14,797 bases of DNA from Leptolinea sp. (GCA_022837205.1 JALHEL010000103.1:1-14797), one strand, 5' to 3'. Counted from the stretch's first letter, positions 1 to 7,584 are shown. A program made the numbers and translations. The notes: generated by a model from the letters alone, not told the origin.

Positions 1-170
1 TCGGCCAACTCATTTACTTCTTCGAGAAAGCCTGCGGCATAAGCGGCTATATGCTTAATGTGAATCCGTTCAATCAGCCGGGAGTGGAAGCTTACAAAAG
101 AAACATGTTCGCCCTGCTGGAAAAACCGGGCTACGAAGAGGCTACAAAAGCGATAAAAGCAAGGATATAA
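1..170 (+). CDS. pgi: Glucose-6-phosphate isomerase, C-terminal end (partial)
   Basis: Only the last 55 codons are present; the 5' part lies outside the window, and the first whole codon is at position 3. The translation contains GQLIYFFEKACGISGYMLN followed by NPFNQPGVEAYKRNMF, the conserved C-terminal segment of bacterial phosphoglucose isomerase. This cytoplasmic enzyme interconverts glucose-6-phosphate and fructose-6-phosphate. The gene ends in TAA at 168-170 and is followed 24 bases later by a strong hairpin terminator. It is convergent with the DeoR-type regulator and so is not part of the operon on the other side of that regulator. Identification rests on the tail only but is distinctive. 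Confidence 0.9.
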   Translation, partial: GQLIYFFEKACGISGYMLNVNPFNQPGVEAYKRNMFALLEKPGYEEATKAIKARI

Positions 171-194
171 CTTAAAATAAACCGTTTCAAAACC

Positions 195-229
195 GCTGGG
201 CAGCATCTTATACTGTCCAGCATTTTTTT
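195..229 (+). terminator. Rho-independent terminator after pgi, possibly bidirectional
   Basis: GCTGGGCAG (195-203) pairs with CTGTCCAGC (213-221), giving a 9-bp stem with a single G-U wobble and a 9-base loop. Seven T residues follow at 223-229. It lies in the 65-base gap between two convergent genes, so it ends pgi. Read on the opposite strand, the stem is followed by a short TTTT run after a few bases, so it may also terminate the regulator transcript less efficiently. Confidence 0.85.
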
Positions 230-235
230 AGATCA

Positions 236-1024
236 TCAATTGGATGCTATGTGAACTTTAATATTTCTTCTGGTTAACTCCGACAATATTTGGGGAGGTA
301 TATCGTCGTCTGTGACAACTGCATCGATATCCTTCACGTGGGCAATGAATGCAAAACTTCTCTTGTTAAATTTGGAAGAATCAAACACAGCAATGCATTC
401 TTTTGCCATAGAAATCATAGTTTGATTAATATTTGCCTCCTCAATATTGGGTGTAGAAATACCTTTTTCAATCGTAAAACTATCCACACCCAGAAAAAGT
501 TTGTCGCAATAGCAAACTTTCAATACAGACTCTGCCAAAGGTCCCACGGTTGATAAAGATGATTCTCTTAAATGACCTCCCAACAAAATAACGTTAAATC
601 GATTGTATTTAGATACTTCCAGAGCGATGTCAATTGCGTTCGTCACTATAGTAAGATTTTGAAAATTATGCAGGTTTTTAGCAATTTCCATGGTAGTTGT
701 CCCTGAATCAATGATAATGGTTTCATTTTCATTGATCAATGATATAGCCATTCTGCCAATTGCTCTTTTTTGTTTATAATAAAAAAGCCTTTTTGCTTCT
801 ATTCGTGCATCATTACTGTTCCCGTCGGCAGTTGACGGAATCCGAATCGCTCCCCCCCGTATTCTAAATAACAAATTCCGTTTTTTTAAAATTTCAAGAT
901 CCTTTCGGATGGTTACTTCCGACAAGCCGTATCTTTCACAGAGCTCGGCAATCATTACCCTGTTTTTTTGATTAAGTATCTGAATAATATCAGCTCTCCT
1001 CTCGTTTGTTGAATAATCCTCCAT
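236..1024 (-). CDS. DeoR-family transcriptional repressor (AgaR-like)
   Basis: This is a 262-residue protein, the usual length for the DeoR family. The N-terminus has the family winged helix-turn-helix at about residues 8-60: ERRADIIQIL, then LSEVTIRKDLEIL as recognition helix, then RIRGGA. The rest is the DeoRC sugar-phosphate sensor domain, with DSGTTTMEIA (106-115), VTNAIDIA, ILLGG (146-150), FLGVDSF (177-183) and DSSKFN (215-220). Family members are typically released from DNA by a phosphorylated sugar. Next door is a galactosamine/tagatose-phosphate operon transcribed divergently, with repeated TTTCG/CGAAA motifs between them like those used by AgaR-type regulators. It is therefore inferred to be the local repressor, with a hexosamine- or tagatose-phosphate as likely inducer. 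Bacteroidota loci of this kind more often use hybrid two-component, SusR or ECF-sigma regulators, so a DeoR member is less common here. The family call is firm; the ligand is inferred. Confidence 0.88.
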   Translation of the reverse strand: MEDYSTNERRADIIQILNQKNRVMIAELCERYGLSEVTIRKDLEILKKRNLLFRIRGGAIRIPSTADGNSNDARIEAKRLFYYKQKRAIGRMAISLINENETIIIDSGTTTMEIAKNLHNFQNLTIVTNAIDIALEVSKYNRFNVILLGGHLRESSLSTVGPLAESVLKVCYCDKLFLGVDSFTIEKGISTPNIEEANINQTMISMAKECIAVFDSSKFNKRSFAFIAHVKDIDAVVTDDDIPPQILSELTRRNIKVHIASN

Positions 1025-1059
1025 AGCTTTTTTACATACAAAAATAATATTTTTTTACT

Positions 1060-1086
1060 ATCGAAACGAAATATACCGAAACAAAA
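1060..1086. promoter_or_regulatory. Candidate repressor operator, regulator-proximal
   Basis: CGAAAC occurs at 1062-1067 and 1077-1082, with CGAAAT between them at 1068-1073, so the CGAAA core recurs at 6- and 9-base steps. The site lies 36-62 bases upstream of the regulator start codon, where it could mediate autoregulation. It matches the CGAAAC core of the other two sites in this intergenic region. Binding is inferred from repetition and context. Confidence 0.5.
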
Positions 1087-1102
1087 ATCTTAAGGATATA
1101 GT

Positions 1103-1122
1103 ATTTCGAAACATTTCGAAAC
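1103..1122. promoter_or_regulatory. Candidate repressor operator, perfect 10-bp tandem repeat
   Basis: ATTTCGAAAC is present twice with no spacer (1103-1112 and 1113-1122), placing two copies on the same face of the helix at about one turn. Each copy contains the palindrome TTTCGAAA. It lies in the middle of the divergent control region, about 110 bases from the promoter-overlapping copy of the same core. It is the cleanest candidate binding site for the adjacent DeoR-type protein. Confidence 0.62.
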
Positions 1123-1215
1123 AGTAATATAAATAAATAAGTATTATATAATAATCTTATTATAAATGATATACGTAAACATTATTAAAAATATGCTATA
1201 TAACATGTTTTTGTA

Positions 1216-1248
1216 TTGTTTCGAAAGTTTCGTTATGGGCTAATTTTG
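1216..1248 (+). promoter_or_regulatory. Operon promoter with embedded operator
   Basis: TAATTTTG at 1241-1248 is an exact match to the Bacteroidota -7 element TAnnTTTG. A TTG at 1216-1218 is a plausible -33 element, with a 22-base spacer that is slightly longer than the typical 19-21. Between them, GTTTCG occurs at 1218-1223 and again at 1227-1232, including the palindrome TTTCGAAA at 1219-1226. A repressor bound there would block RNA polymerase directly. Transcription would start near 1255, giving a leader of about 28 bases before the AgaS-like gene. Confidence 0.65.
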
Positions 1249-1283
1249 CAACATATTATAATTCTATTTAAAAATCAGAAATT

Positions 1284-2411
1284 ATGTTAAGTATTAATTC
1301 CTCAGATACCTATACTTATGGGGAAATATTTCAACAACCGGAAATGTGGAAAAGAACCTATCAGCGCATTTTCAACAAAAGAAAAGAAATATCATCTTTT
1401 TTATCAACTTACAACAATGATGGGGTCACGATAATATTTACAGGTGCGGGGACTTCGTCATTCATCGGAAATATCCTTACATCCGTACTTCCGAAGTACA
1501 ATATATACAATATAAAATCAATACCAACTACTGATATCACCACCCATCCGAATACTTTTTTCCAAAAAAACAAGAAATACATACTGGTTTCATTCGCCAG
1601 ATCGGGCAACAGTCCGGAAAGCATAGCGGTTGTCAATTTGGCAGATTCTATCTGTGAGGGGGATATCGCTCATATATTTATCACATGCAACGCCACGGGC
1701 AAACTAGCCGAACGGGCTAAGAAGGAAAATATCCTTTCACTGGTTCTTCCCCCAGAAACCAATGACAAAGGGTTAGCGATGACAAGCAGTTTTACATCAA
1801 TGCTATTGGCTTCGATGTTAATTTTCAATATTGACAACATAGAAGATAAAAAAGCTGATATAGAAATACTTAGTGAAAAGGCACAAAGTATGCTCATCGA
1901 CTATACGGCTAAAATTCAGGAAATAGCATCGTATGAATTTGAAAGGGTTGTTTTTTTGGGTTCCGGTGAAAAGAAAGGAATTGCCGAAGAGTGTCACTTA
2001 AAACTGCAGGAATTAACCAACGGAAAAGTCATATGCCTGTTCGATTCCTTTTTAGGCTTTCGCCATGGGCCAAAAGCTGCTCTAAATGAAAAAACGTTAC
2101 TGGTTTATTTATTTTCGGACGATGAAAAAGTTTTCCAATACGAAAAAGACCTGGTGATTCAGATTAACCAACAGATGAAACCTGTCGCGCAAACCTATGT
2201 AGCACAAAAAAAACAACAGATAATGAATATTGAATTCGACATGGGGATGTTTCCGAAAAATTATACTCAAACGGAATTCGATGCAATACTATATGTTCTT
2301 ATCGGGCAAATGTTCGGACTGTTCAAATCAATAAAATTAAATCTTAACCCCGATAACCCATCGACAGACGGGAAAATATCCAGAGTGGTGGAAGGCGTGA
2401 CGATATATTAA
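1284..2411 (+). CDS. agaS: AgaS-like SIS-domain D-galactosamine-6-phosphate deaminase/isomerase
   Basis: This is a 375-residue cytoplasmic protein with two SIS (sugar isomerase) domains, close to the length of known AgaS proteins. The first SIS domain carries GAGTSSFIG (54-62) and SFARSGNSPES (103-113); AMTSSFT (165-171) closes it. The second carries LGSG (225-228), EECHLKLQELTNGK and the family-typical GFRHGPKA (258-265). AgaS proteins deaminate and isomerise galactosamine-6-phosphate to tagatose-6-phosphate. The next three genes supply exactly the kinase and aldolase needed to process that product, which supports the call over the related GlmS or FrlB-type deglycase families. It is the first gene after the operator-containing promoter, and the next ATG is 3 bases downstream of its stop, so translational coupling is likely. 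Substrate assignment is from family and context. Confidence 0.85.
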   Translation: MLSINSSDTYTYGEIFQQPEMWKRTYQRIFNKRKEISSFLSTYNNDGVTIIFTGAGTSSFIGNILTSVLPKYNIYNIKSIPTTDITTHPNTFFQKNKKYILVSFARSGNSPESIAVVNLADSICEGDIAHIFITCNATGKLAERAKKENILSLVLPPETNDKGLAMTSSFTSMLLASMLIFNIDNIEDKKADIEILSEKAQSMLIDYTAKIQEIASYEFERVVFLGSGEKKGIAEECHLKLQELTNGKVICLFDSFLGFRHGPKAALNEKTLLVYLFSDDEKVFQYEKDLVIQINQQMKPVAQTYVAQKKQQIMNIEFDMGMFPKNYTQTEFDAILYVLIGQMFGLFKSIKLNLNPDNPSTDGKISRVVEGVTIY

Positions 2412-2413
2412 TA

Positions 2414-3652
2414 ATGATTAAAATGGCAAAAACAGAAGAAATTCTTGCGAGAATAGAAGAATTAAAATCACAAACAGGGGTTCCTCGTACATTGTTTGCA
2501 GTTTGCCCAAACTCTATATCCGTTATAAAAGCCTCTTTCAGGGCTGCAAAGCGGAATAATGCGCCAATTAAATTCGCGGCCACACTCAATCAGATCGATT
2601 CGGACAAAGGGTATGTAGGAATCACACCGAAAGAGTTTACTAAAATGCTGGCGGATGAAGCCAGATTCGTCAATTTCAATGGGCCATATATTGTAGCCAT
2701 AGATCACGGCGGCCCTTGGTTAAAAGATAAGCAATCGCAGGAAAGATGGGACTTTAAGAGAGCAATGGATGGGGTTAAGAAATCGTTCGAAGATGCTATC
2801 GAAGCAGGGTATGACTTAATTCATGTAGATCCGACAATAGATATTTTCGTTCCTGTGGGAGAGATTATTGATATCCGGGTTGTTGCTCAAAGAACGGTAG
2901 AGTTGATCAAGCATAGCGAAAACTTCAGGCGAAAGAACAATTATCCCGCTATTTCTTACGAAGTTGGCACTGAGGAGGTTCACGGCGGACTTGCCGATGA
3001 AAATACATTCGATACATTTATCGGACTTTTGAAAACCGGACTTGAAAAGGAAGATCTCTCCGATGTATGGCCCTGTTTTATTGTCGGGAAAGTGGGTACC
3101 GATTTACATACAACCACATTTGACAGGGAAGTGGCGACCATTCTCACGCAAAAAGTCCGTAAATTTGGCAGTTATATAAAAGGACACTACACCGACGGGG
3201 TTGTAAATCCCGAAGATTATCCGGTTTGCGGAATTGGAGCGGCGAATGTAGGACCAGAATTCACCATAAGCGAATATGAGGCCTTGGCAGAACTTGAACA
3301 GACAGAAAAAATGCTTTTCGAAAAGGGACAAATTGCCGTTCTTTCAAATATGAAACAGACACTGTGGGAACTGGTCATCGCATCCAACCGCTGGAAAAAA
3401 TGGTTACAACCCGAAGAGAAGGGGCTTCCGTTTGAAAATATTCCCGCTGAAAGGAAAGGATGGTTGGTAAAAACGGGATGCCGGTATATATGGCAACACC
3501 CTGAAGCGCTGGTTGCCCGTTACCGCCTCTATGAGAATCTCAACAGGAACGGGATAGATGCCGAAGAAGTGGTGCTCTCGAGAATAGAGCATGATATGGA
3601 TAAATATTTTTATGCTTTTAATTTAGTGAATTTAAATGATTATTTATCATGA
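2414..3652 (+). CDS. kbaZ: Tagatose-bisphosphate aldolase, non-catalytic subunit (KbaZ/GatZ-like)
   Basis: This 412-residue protein belongs to the GatZ/KbaZ (AgaZ) family. Recognisable segments are KFAATLNQID (53-62), AIDHGGPW (95-102), IHVDPTID (136-143) and YEVGTEEVHGG (182-192), all typical of this TIM-barrel family. In enterobacteria these proteins do not cleave sugar themselves but are needed for full activity and stability of the class II aldolase KbaY/GatY; older annotations call them tagatose-6-phosphate kinase. Here the putative catalytic partner is the aldolase at 4607-5425, separated from this gene by a kinase gene. The first ATG (2414) is 3 bases after the upstream stop. An internal ATG at codon 4 (2423, MAKTEE) is an equally plausible start. 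Its stop overlaps the next start as ATGA. Confidence 0.83.
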   Translation: MIKMAKTEEILARIEELKSQTGVPRTLFAVCPNSISVIKASFRAAKRNNAPIKFAATLNQIDSDKGYVGITPKEFTKMLADEARFVNFNGPYIVAIDHGGPWLKDKQSQERWDFKRAMDGVKKSFEDAIEAGYDLIHVDPTIDIFVPVGEIIDIRVVAQRTVELIKHSENFRRKNNYPAISYEVGTEEVHGGLADENTFDTFIGLLKTGLEKEDLSDVWPCFIVGKVGTDLHTTTFDREVATILTQKVRKFGSYIKGHYTDGVVNPEDYPVCGIGAANVGPEFTISEYEALAELEQTEKMLFEKGQIAVLSNMKQTLWELVIASNRWKKWLQPEEKGLPFENIPAERKGWLVKTGCRYIWQHPEALVARYRLYENLNRNGIDAEEVVLSRIEHDMDKYFYAFNLVNLNDYLS

Positions 3653-4602
3653 ATAAATTCGATGTGATCGCGATAGGTGAGCTCAATGTTGATGTGATTC
3701 TGAATAACATTGACGGGGAGCCGGAAATAGGAAAAGAAAAATTTGCCAAAGAGATGATCCTGACCTTGGGAAGTTCCACAGCTATTTTTGCAGCAAACAT
3801 AGCCTGCCTCGGATCAAAAACAGGGTTTATAGGGATGATCGGACAAGATACTTTTGGGGATTTAATTGAATCCAGTCTTTCCAACAAAGGTGTGGATATA
3901 TCCATGCTCATAAGATCAGATAAATACTCGTCCGGTGCAACAATTTGCCTGAATTACCACGAAGACCGCGCAAATGTAACATATCAGGGGGCGATGGATT
4001 TTATGACTTTTGACGATATGGACAAAACGCTTTTCACAAAAACAAAACATATCCATCTATCCTCAATTTTTATGCAATCGGGGATAAAGAAAGATTTGCC
4101 AGAAGTTCTGAAATATTCAAGAGAGAACGGCTTGACCACTTCTCTCGACCCACAATGGGATCCGGTCGAAAAATGGGATTTTGACTACGAGAAGATACTC
4201 CCCTATGTAAATGTATTTCTTCCGAATGAAACCGAATTAAAACTAATTACGCAAAGCCATAGCCTGGATGAGGCCGTACAGAAAATAAGACCCTTTATTG
4301 ATATCTGTGTGGTTAAACGCGGCAGAGAGGGGTCTCTGTTATTGCAAAAAAATCAGGAGCCAATACATCTTGACGCTTTTCTGAACAATGAAACTATAGA
4401 TGCTATTGGTGCCGGGGACAGCTTTAACGCGGGTTTCATTCATGCTTTTGTGAAAGGGGAAACAGCAGAAAATGCCCAGATCATCGGAAATTTAACGGGT
4501 GCGATAAATACAACCGCAGCCGGTGGAACAGGAGCTTTCACCTCGAAAGATGCCGTAAAAGAGATCGCGATGCTAAAGTTTAATCAGGAACTTAAGATAT
4601 AA
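3649..4602 (+). CDS. PfkB/ribokinase-family sugar kinase, probable tagatose-6-phosphate kinase
   Basis: This is a 317-residue protein of the PfkB fold. The N-terminal strand IAIGELNVDV (7-16) and the GSSTAIFAANIACLGSKTGF region (41-60) correspond to PfkB signature 1. NETE (193-196) and VKRGREGS (222-229) are the usual nucleotide-domain motifs. DAIGAGDSFNAGF (251-263) is signature 2, with the anion hole GAGD and catalytic base Asp257. ATP-dependent phosphorylation of a sugar or sugar phosphate in the cytoplasm is expected. Its place between the two aldolase subunits suggests tagatose-6-phosphate to tagatose-1,6-bisphosphate. The alternative is that it phosphorylates the incoming amino sugar, since no other sugar kinase is in the window. 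The start codon overlaps the previous stop by 4 bases (ATGA). The family call is firm; the substrate is inferred. Confidence 0.82.
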   Translation: MNKFDVIAIGELNVDVILNNIDGEPEIGKEKFAKEMILTLGSSTAIFAANIACLGSKTGFIGMIGQDTFGDLIESSLSNKGVDISMLIRSDKYSSGATICLNYHEDRANVTYQGAMDFMTFDDMDKTLFTKTKHIHLSSIFMQSGIKKDLPEVLKYSRENGLTTSLDPQWDPVEKWDFDYEKILPYVNVFLPNETELKLITQSHSLDEAVQKIRPFIDICVVKRGREGSLLLQKNQEPIHLDAFLNNETIDAIGAGDSFNAGFIHAFVKGETAENAQIIGNLTGAINTTAAGGTGAFTSKDAVKEIAMLKFNQELKI

Positions 4603-4606
4603 CGAT

Positions 4607-5425
4607 ATGACCATACAGGAGAAACTGAAAGAATATCAACAGAGGCATAAGGCAATCCTCGCCACCAATTTCTATAATCTGGAGACCCTCCAGAGCATTC
4701 TAGCAGCAGCTTCATATTGTCAGATGCCAGTCATTTTACAACTGACCAGAAGCTCTCTCGAGTATATAGGATTAAAGGAATCGGTAGCGTTGGCACGACA
4801 ATCCCTGAAAGATTACGGGGTGGAAGGATGGATCCATCTGGATCACGGCGATTCGGTTGAACTCGTACAGAGATGTCTGGATGAAGGCTTTGATTCTGTG
4901 ATGATCGATGCGAGTAACCAACCTTTTGCGGAAAACGTAAAAATTACGAGACAGGTAGTAGAAACAGCACAAAGATACAATGCGAATGTAGAAGCGGAAC
5001 TCGGCTACATTGCCAAGCTGGGACAGGAGCAAACGGACGAATATACTACTGTTGAAGAGGCCGTTGCCTTTGTTAAGGAAACAGATATCGACGCATTAGC
5101 AATTGCGGTGGGTTCAGCGCACGGTTTTTATAAGTCTGTCCCGAATCTGAATATTGGAAGGATTGCGGAAATTCACAAGGCCATAGATATTATTCTTGTC
5201 CTCCACGGAAGTTCCGGCATTCCCGACTCAATGATACAAAATGCGATCAAAAACGGAATTACAAAAATCAATCTTGCTACCGAGATAAAAGACACATTTA
5301 TGAAGGCACTGAAGAATACACTTCTCACGACCGATGAAATTGATTTGAGAAAAGTTTTTCCAAAAGCGTGCAAGCCTGTTTCAGATTTGTTGATGCATAA
5401 GTTTAAAATTGTAAATTTCAGCTAA
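4607..5425 (+). CDS. Class II ketose-bisphosphate aldolase (KbaY/GatY-like)
   Basis: This 272-residue zinc-dependent aldolase is of the fructose/tagatose-bisphosphate class. IHLDHGDS (76-83) supplies the catalytic Asp79 and zinc ligand His80. NVEAELGYI (127-135) follows, then AVGSAHG with His172 and LHGSSG with His200, the other expected zinc ligands. KINLATEI (220-227) is the phosphate-binding loop region, reading NLATE where many homologues have N(I/V)(A/D)T(E/D). The enzyme is expected to cleave tagatose-1,6-bisphosphate to dihydroxyacetone phosphate and glyceraldehyde-3-phosphate. It starts 4 bases after the kinase stop and is the last cytoplasmic enzyme gene before the exported part of the operon. 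Fructose-bisphosphate specificity cannot be excluded, but the KbaZ and AgaS neighbours favour tagatose. Confidence 0.85.
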   Translation: MTIQEKLKEYQQRHKAILATNFYNLETLQSILAAASYCQMPVILQLTRSSLEYIGLKESVALARQSLKDYGVEGWIHLDHGDSVELVQRCLDEGFDSVMIDASNQPFAENVKITRQVVETAQRYNANVEAELGYIAKLGQEQTDEYTTVEEAVAFVKETDIDALAIAVGSAHGFYKSVPNLNIGRIAEIHKAIDIILVLHGSSGIPDSMIQNAIKNGITKINLATEIKDTFMKALKNTLLTTDEIDLRKVFPKACKPVSDLLMHKFKIVNFS

Positions 5426-5429
5426 ATCA

Positions 5430-5463
5430 CTCCCTTGATAACCTATAACACAAGGATAGGGAG
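5430..5463 (+). other. Intercistronic hairpin between cytoplasmic and exported gene blocks
   Basis: CTCCCT (5430-5435) pairs perfectly with AGGGAG (5458-5463), starting 5 bases after the aldolase stop. An alternative inner pairing TTG/CAA can extend it with a bulge. No T-tract follows, so it is not a standard terminator. It lies in the longest gap inside the operon (105 bases) and could stabilise or mark processing of the upstream message. The pairing is visible; the function is inferred. Confidence 0.4.
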
Positions 5464-5530
5464 ACGGATAATCATAGAAATATGAAAATGGCATAAAACA
5501 CAAAATATAAATAATAAAATCCAATATGCT

Positions 5531-7510
5531 ATGAATGATGTTCGAAAGTTTTCATTTTTGATTTTTTTGTATCTCATCCTTTCATCGTGCGAAGAAAAGT
5601 CAAACAGTATATTCAATGGAAACTTGATTTTTGAGATCAATGACCGTATGCAAACACGATTGCAATGGACAGCATCAGATGTAAATCGATTCGTTGATTT
5701 TAACTCCTCTGATTATTTGATTATGGACGACGAGAGTAAGTATGACCTGTTTGTTTTGAGCAAAAAAAAGGAAACAGTCATCTCCGATTCTATCGGGAAA
5801 GGGGTAGTTTACTCCTTTATCGGCGATACGGTATTGAATAACGGCAAGTTAACCAAGATACTGACGATTACCAAATATCAGGATTTTCCAGACATGCTGT
5901 TAACAAGAACATCCTATATCAATAATACAGGAAGGGCCTTGTTTGTCAAGGAAATAAAAAACAACAACTATGAAATAATCGAGGGTTCCGACAGTCCTAA
6001 ATTCTGGTCTTTTCAAGGTGAATCCTCTTCAGAAAGGGCAGATTGGATACTTCCGGTAAATGGACAATTTTACCAGCGCAATTACATGGGAATGAACAAC
6101 TCCGATTATGGAGGAGGAATTCCCGTTACTTGTTTATGGCGCTCCGACATCGGTATAGCGATAGGACATGTTTCAAAGCACCCTGAACTTGTCTCATTGC
6201 CTGTGGAGAAAAAAAACGATTCAGGAAATGTTACTATCGCAATAGAAATAGCCTATGATGATGCAAAAAAATTATTGCCCGGAGACACCATTTCTTCCCT
6301 CTTAAATTTTGTACAGCTATATGAAGGAGATTGCTTCCGCCCTTTACGTCGTTATTCCGAGTTTATGCAGAAATCGGGGATAGTAATGCCGGAATCGGAA
6401 CCGGCAGCATTCGAATCGATGTGGTGTTCTTGGGGTTATGAGCGTACAGCTACTTTTGAAGAGATAGGTGATTGGGAATTGGATACCAAACGTTTTCCAG
6501 GCGGAGACCGGGAGATGGAAGATCTGGTCAGCCGGATGAAGCAATACGGTTTAAAGATACAGCTCTGGTGGGCTCCCCTCGCCGCAGATTCAAGTACGAA
6601 ATTGCTCGAAGAAAATCCGGAAATACTGATGCGCTCAAAAAACGGCAATCCGTATGATATTACATGGTGGGACAGTTATTATATCTCTCCGTTAGATCAG
6701 GTCACAATAAACCAGACAAAAGAATTGCTTCACCGGTTCCTGTCCAAATACGATTTTGACGGATTGAAACTTGACGGGCAACATCTGAATGCCGTGCATC
6801 CTGATTATAGTAATGCCCATCATCCAAACGATCCGGAACGCTCGGCAAGGGAGTTGCCGAACTACTTCAAACTGATTTACGAAGAATCCCGGAAGATTGA
6901 CTCTCACGCAGTTATTCAGAATTGCCCCTGCGGTTGTTGCATGTCTTATTATAATATGCCTTACTGTAATCAGGTAGTTGCGTCTGATCCGCTCCACAGT
7001 CTCCAGATCAGGCAAAAAGGCTATGTGTACAGAGCTTTGATACCCAACACCGCTTACTTCGGCGATCATGTGGAATTAAGCGACAACGGAAACGACTTTG
7101 CAACTGCGTTCGGTATCGGTGCGGTATTGGGAACTAAATTTACTTATCCCCGAAATAACCCCAATGTAAAAGCTGATTATTTATTAACGCCCGAGAAAGA
7201 GAAAGAGTGGAAAAAATGGTTTTCACTATATAATAAAAAATTGCTTTCAACAGGCACATACCTTGGAGGGCTTTATGACATCGGATTCTTCAAACCCGAA
7301 GCACATGTCATTGAGAAAGAGGGAAAAATGTATTATGCATTTTATGCAGATGAATGGAGTGGAGAAATAGAGTTGAGAGGATTAAAGAAAGACAGGGTAT
7401 ATACTGTCGTGGAATACACGACTGACGAAAAAAAGTCTTATCCTTTGAACGGGAGTAATCCTGTGATAAAACCTACTTTCAAAACTAATTACCTGATCGA
7501 GGTATATTAA
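5531..7510 (+). CDS. GH36-like alpha-galactosidase (or alpha-N-acetylgalactosaminidase) lipoprotein
   Basis: This is a 659-residue exported protein. The N-terminus has a short hydrophobic segment ending LILSSC, a lipobox with lipidated Cys20. A beta-rich N-terminal domain (about 25-285) precedes a TIM-barrel with MWCSWGYE (297-304), GDWELDTKRFPGG (313-325), LKIQLWWAPLA (341-351) and DFDGLKLDGQH (408-418). Asp415 in KLDG is the candidate nucleophile. VASDP (483-487) provides a candidate acid/base, Asp486. A small C-terminal beta domain follows (about 580-659). The architecture fits GH36 alpha-galactosidases and the KxD-type active site of that clan. The sequence GLKLDGQ also recalls the raffinose-synthase/seed-imbibition branch. 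A cysteine cluster CPCGCC (465-470) lies just before the acid/base. It probably removes alpha-linked Gal or GalNAc at the cell envelope. Family confidence is good; exact specificity is unknown. Confidence 0.8.
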   Translation: MNDVRKFSFLIFLYLILSSCEEKSNSIFNGNLIFEINDRMQTRLQWTASDVNRFVDFNSSDYLIMDDESKYDLFVLSKKKETVISDSIGKGVVYSFIGDTVLNNGKLTKILTITKYQDFPDMLLTRTSYINNTGRALFVKEIKNNNYEIIEGSDSPKFWSFQGESSSERADWILPVNGQFYQRNYMGMNNSDYGGGIPVTCLWRSDIGIAIGHVSKHPELVSLPVEKKNDSGNVTIAIEIAYDDAKKLLPGDTISSLLNFVQLYEGDCFRPLRRYSEFMQKSGIVMPESEPAAFESMWCSWGYERTATFEEIGDWELDTKRFPGGDREMEDLVSRMKQYGLKIQLWWAPLAADSSTKLLEENPEILMRSKNGNPYDITWWDSYYISPLDQVTINQTKELLHRFLSKYDFDGLKLDGQHLNAVHPDYSNAHHPNDPERSARELPNYFKLIYEESRKIDSHAVIQNCPCGCCMSYYNMPYCNQVVASDPLHSLQIRQKGYVYRALIPNTAYFGDHVELSDNGNDFATAFGIGAVLGTKFTYPRNNPNVKADYLLTPEKEKEWKKWFSLYNKKLLSTGTYLGGLYDIGFFKPEAHVIEKEGKMYYAFYADEWSGEIELRGLKKDRVYTVVEYTTDEKKSYPLNGSNPVIKPTFKTNYLIEVY

Positions 7511-7584
7511 GGTGTACCAACGTATCAATAATATTATATAGAGAGACTAAAATAAATAAATAAACAATTTTATAATTTGTTATT

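Noticed and set aside
290..553. 87-codon plus-strand reading frame opposite the DeoR-type gene
   Set aside because: It lies entirely within the well-supported regulator on the other strand, shows no family motif and has no initiation context; it is a shadow of the real gene.
1103..1122. Tandem 10-bp repeat as a mini-CRISPR or satellite
   Set aside because: There are only two copies with no spacer, located between divergent genes and sharing a core with two further sites; operator function explains it better.
1136..1161. AATAAG/CTTATT inverted repeat in the divergent control region
   Set aside because: The region is almost entirely A/T, so short inverted repeats are expected by chance; the arms do not extend convincingly and do not match the CGAAAC motif.
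6472..7069. Several short open frames on both strands inside the GH36-like gene
   Set aside because: They carry no recognisable motif and are covered by a gene with clear catalytic and structural motifs.
7561..7584. TATAATTTG resembling a promoter just before susC
   Set aside because: The spacing inside the element is off by one from TAnnTTTG, no -33 partner is evident, and transcription would start at or beyond the start codon.
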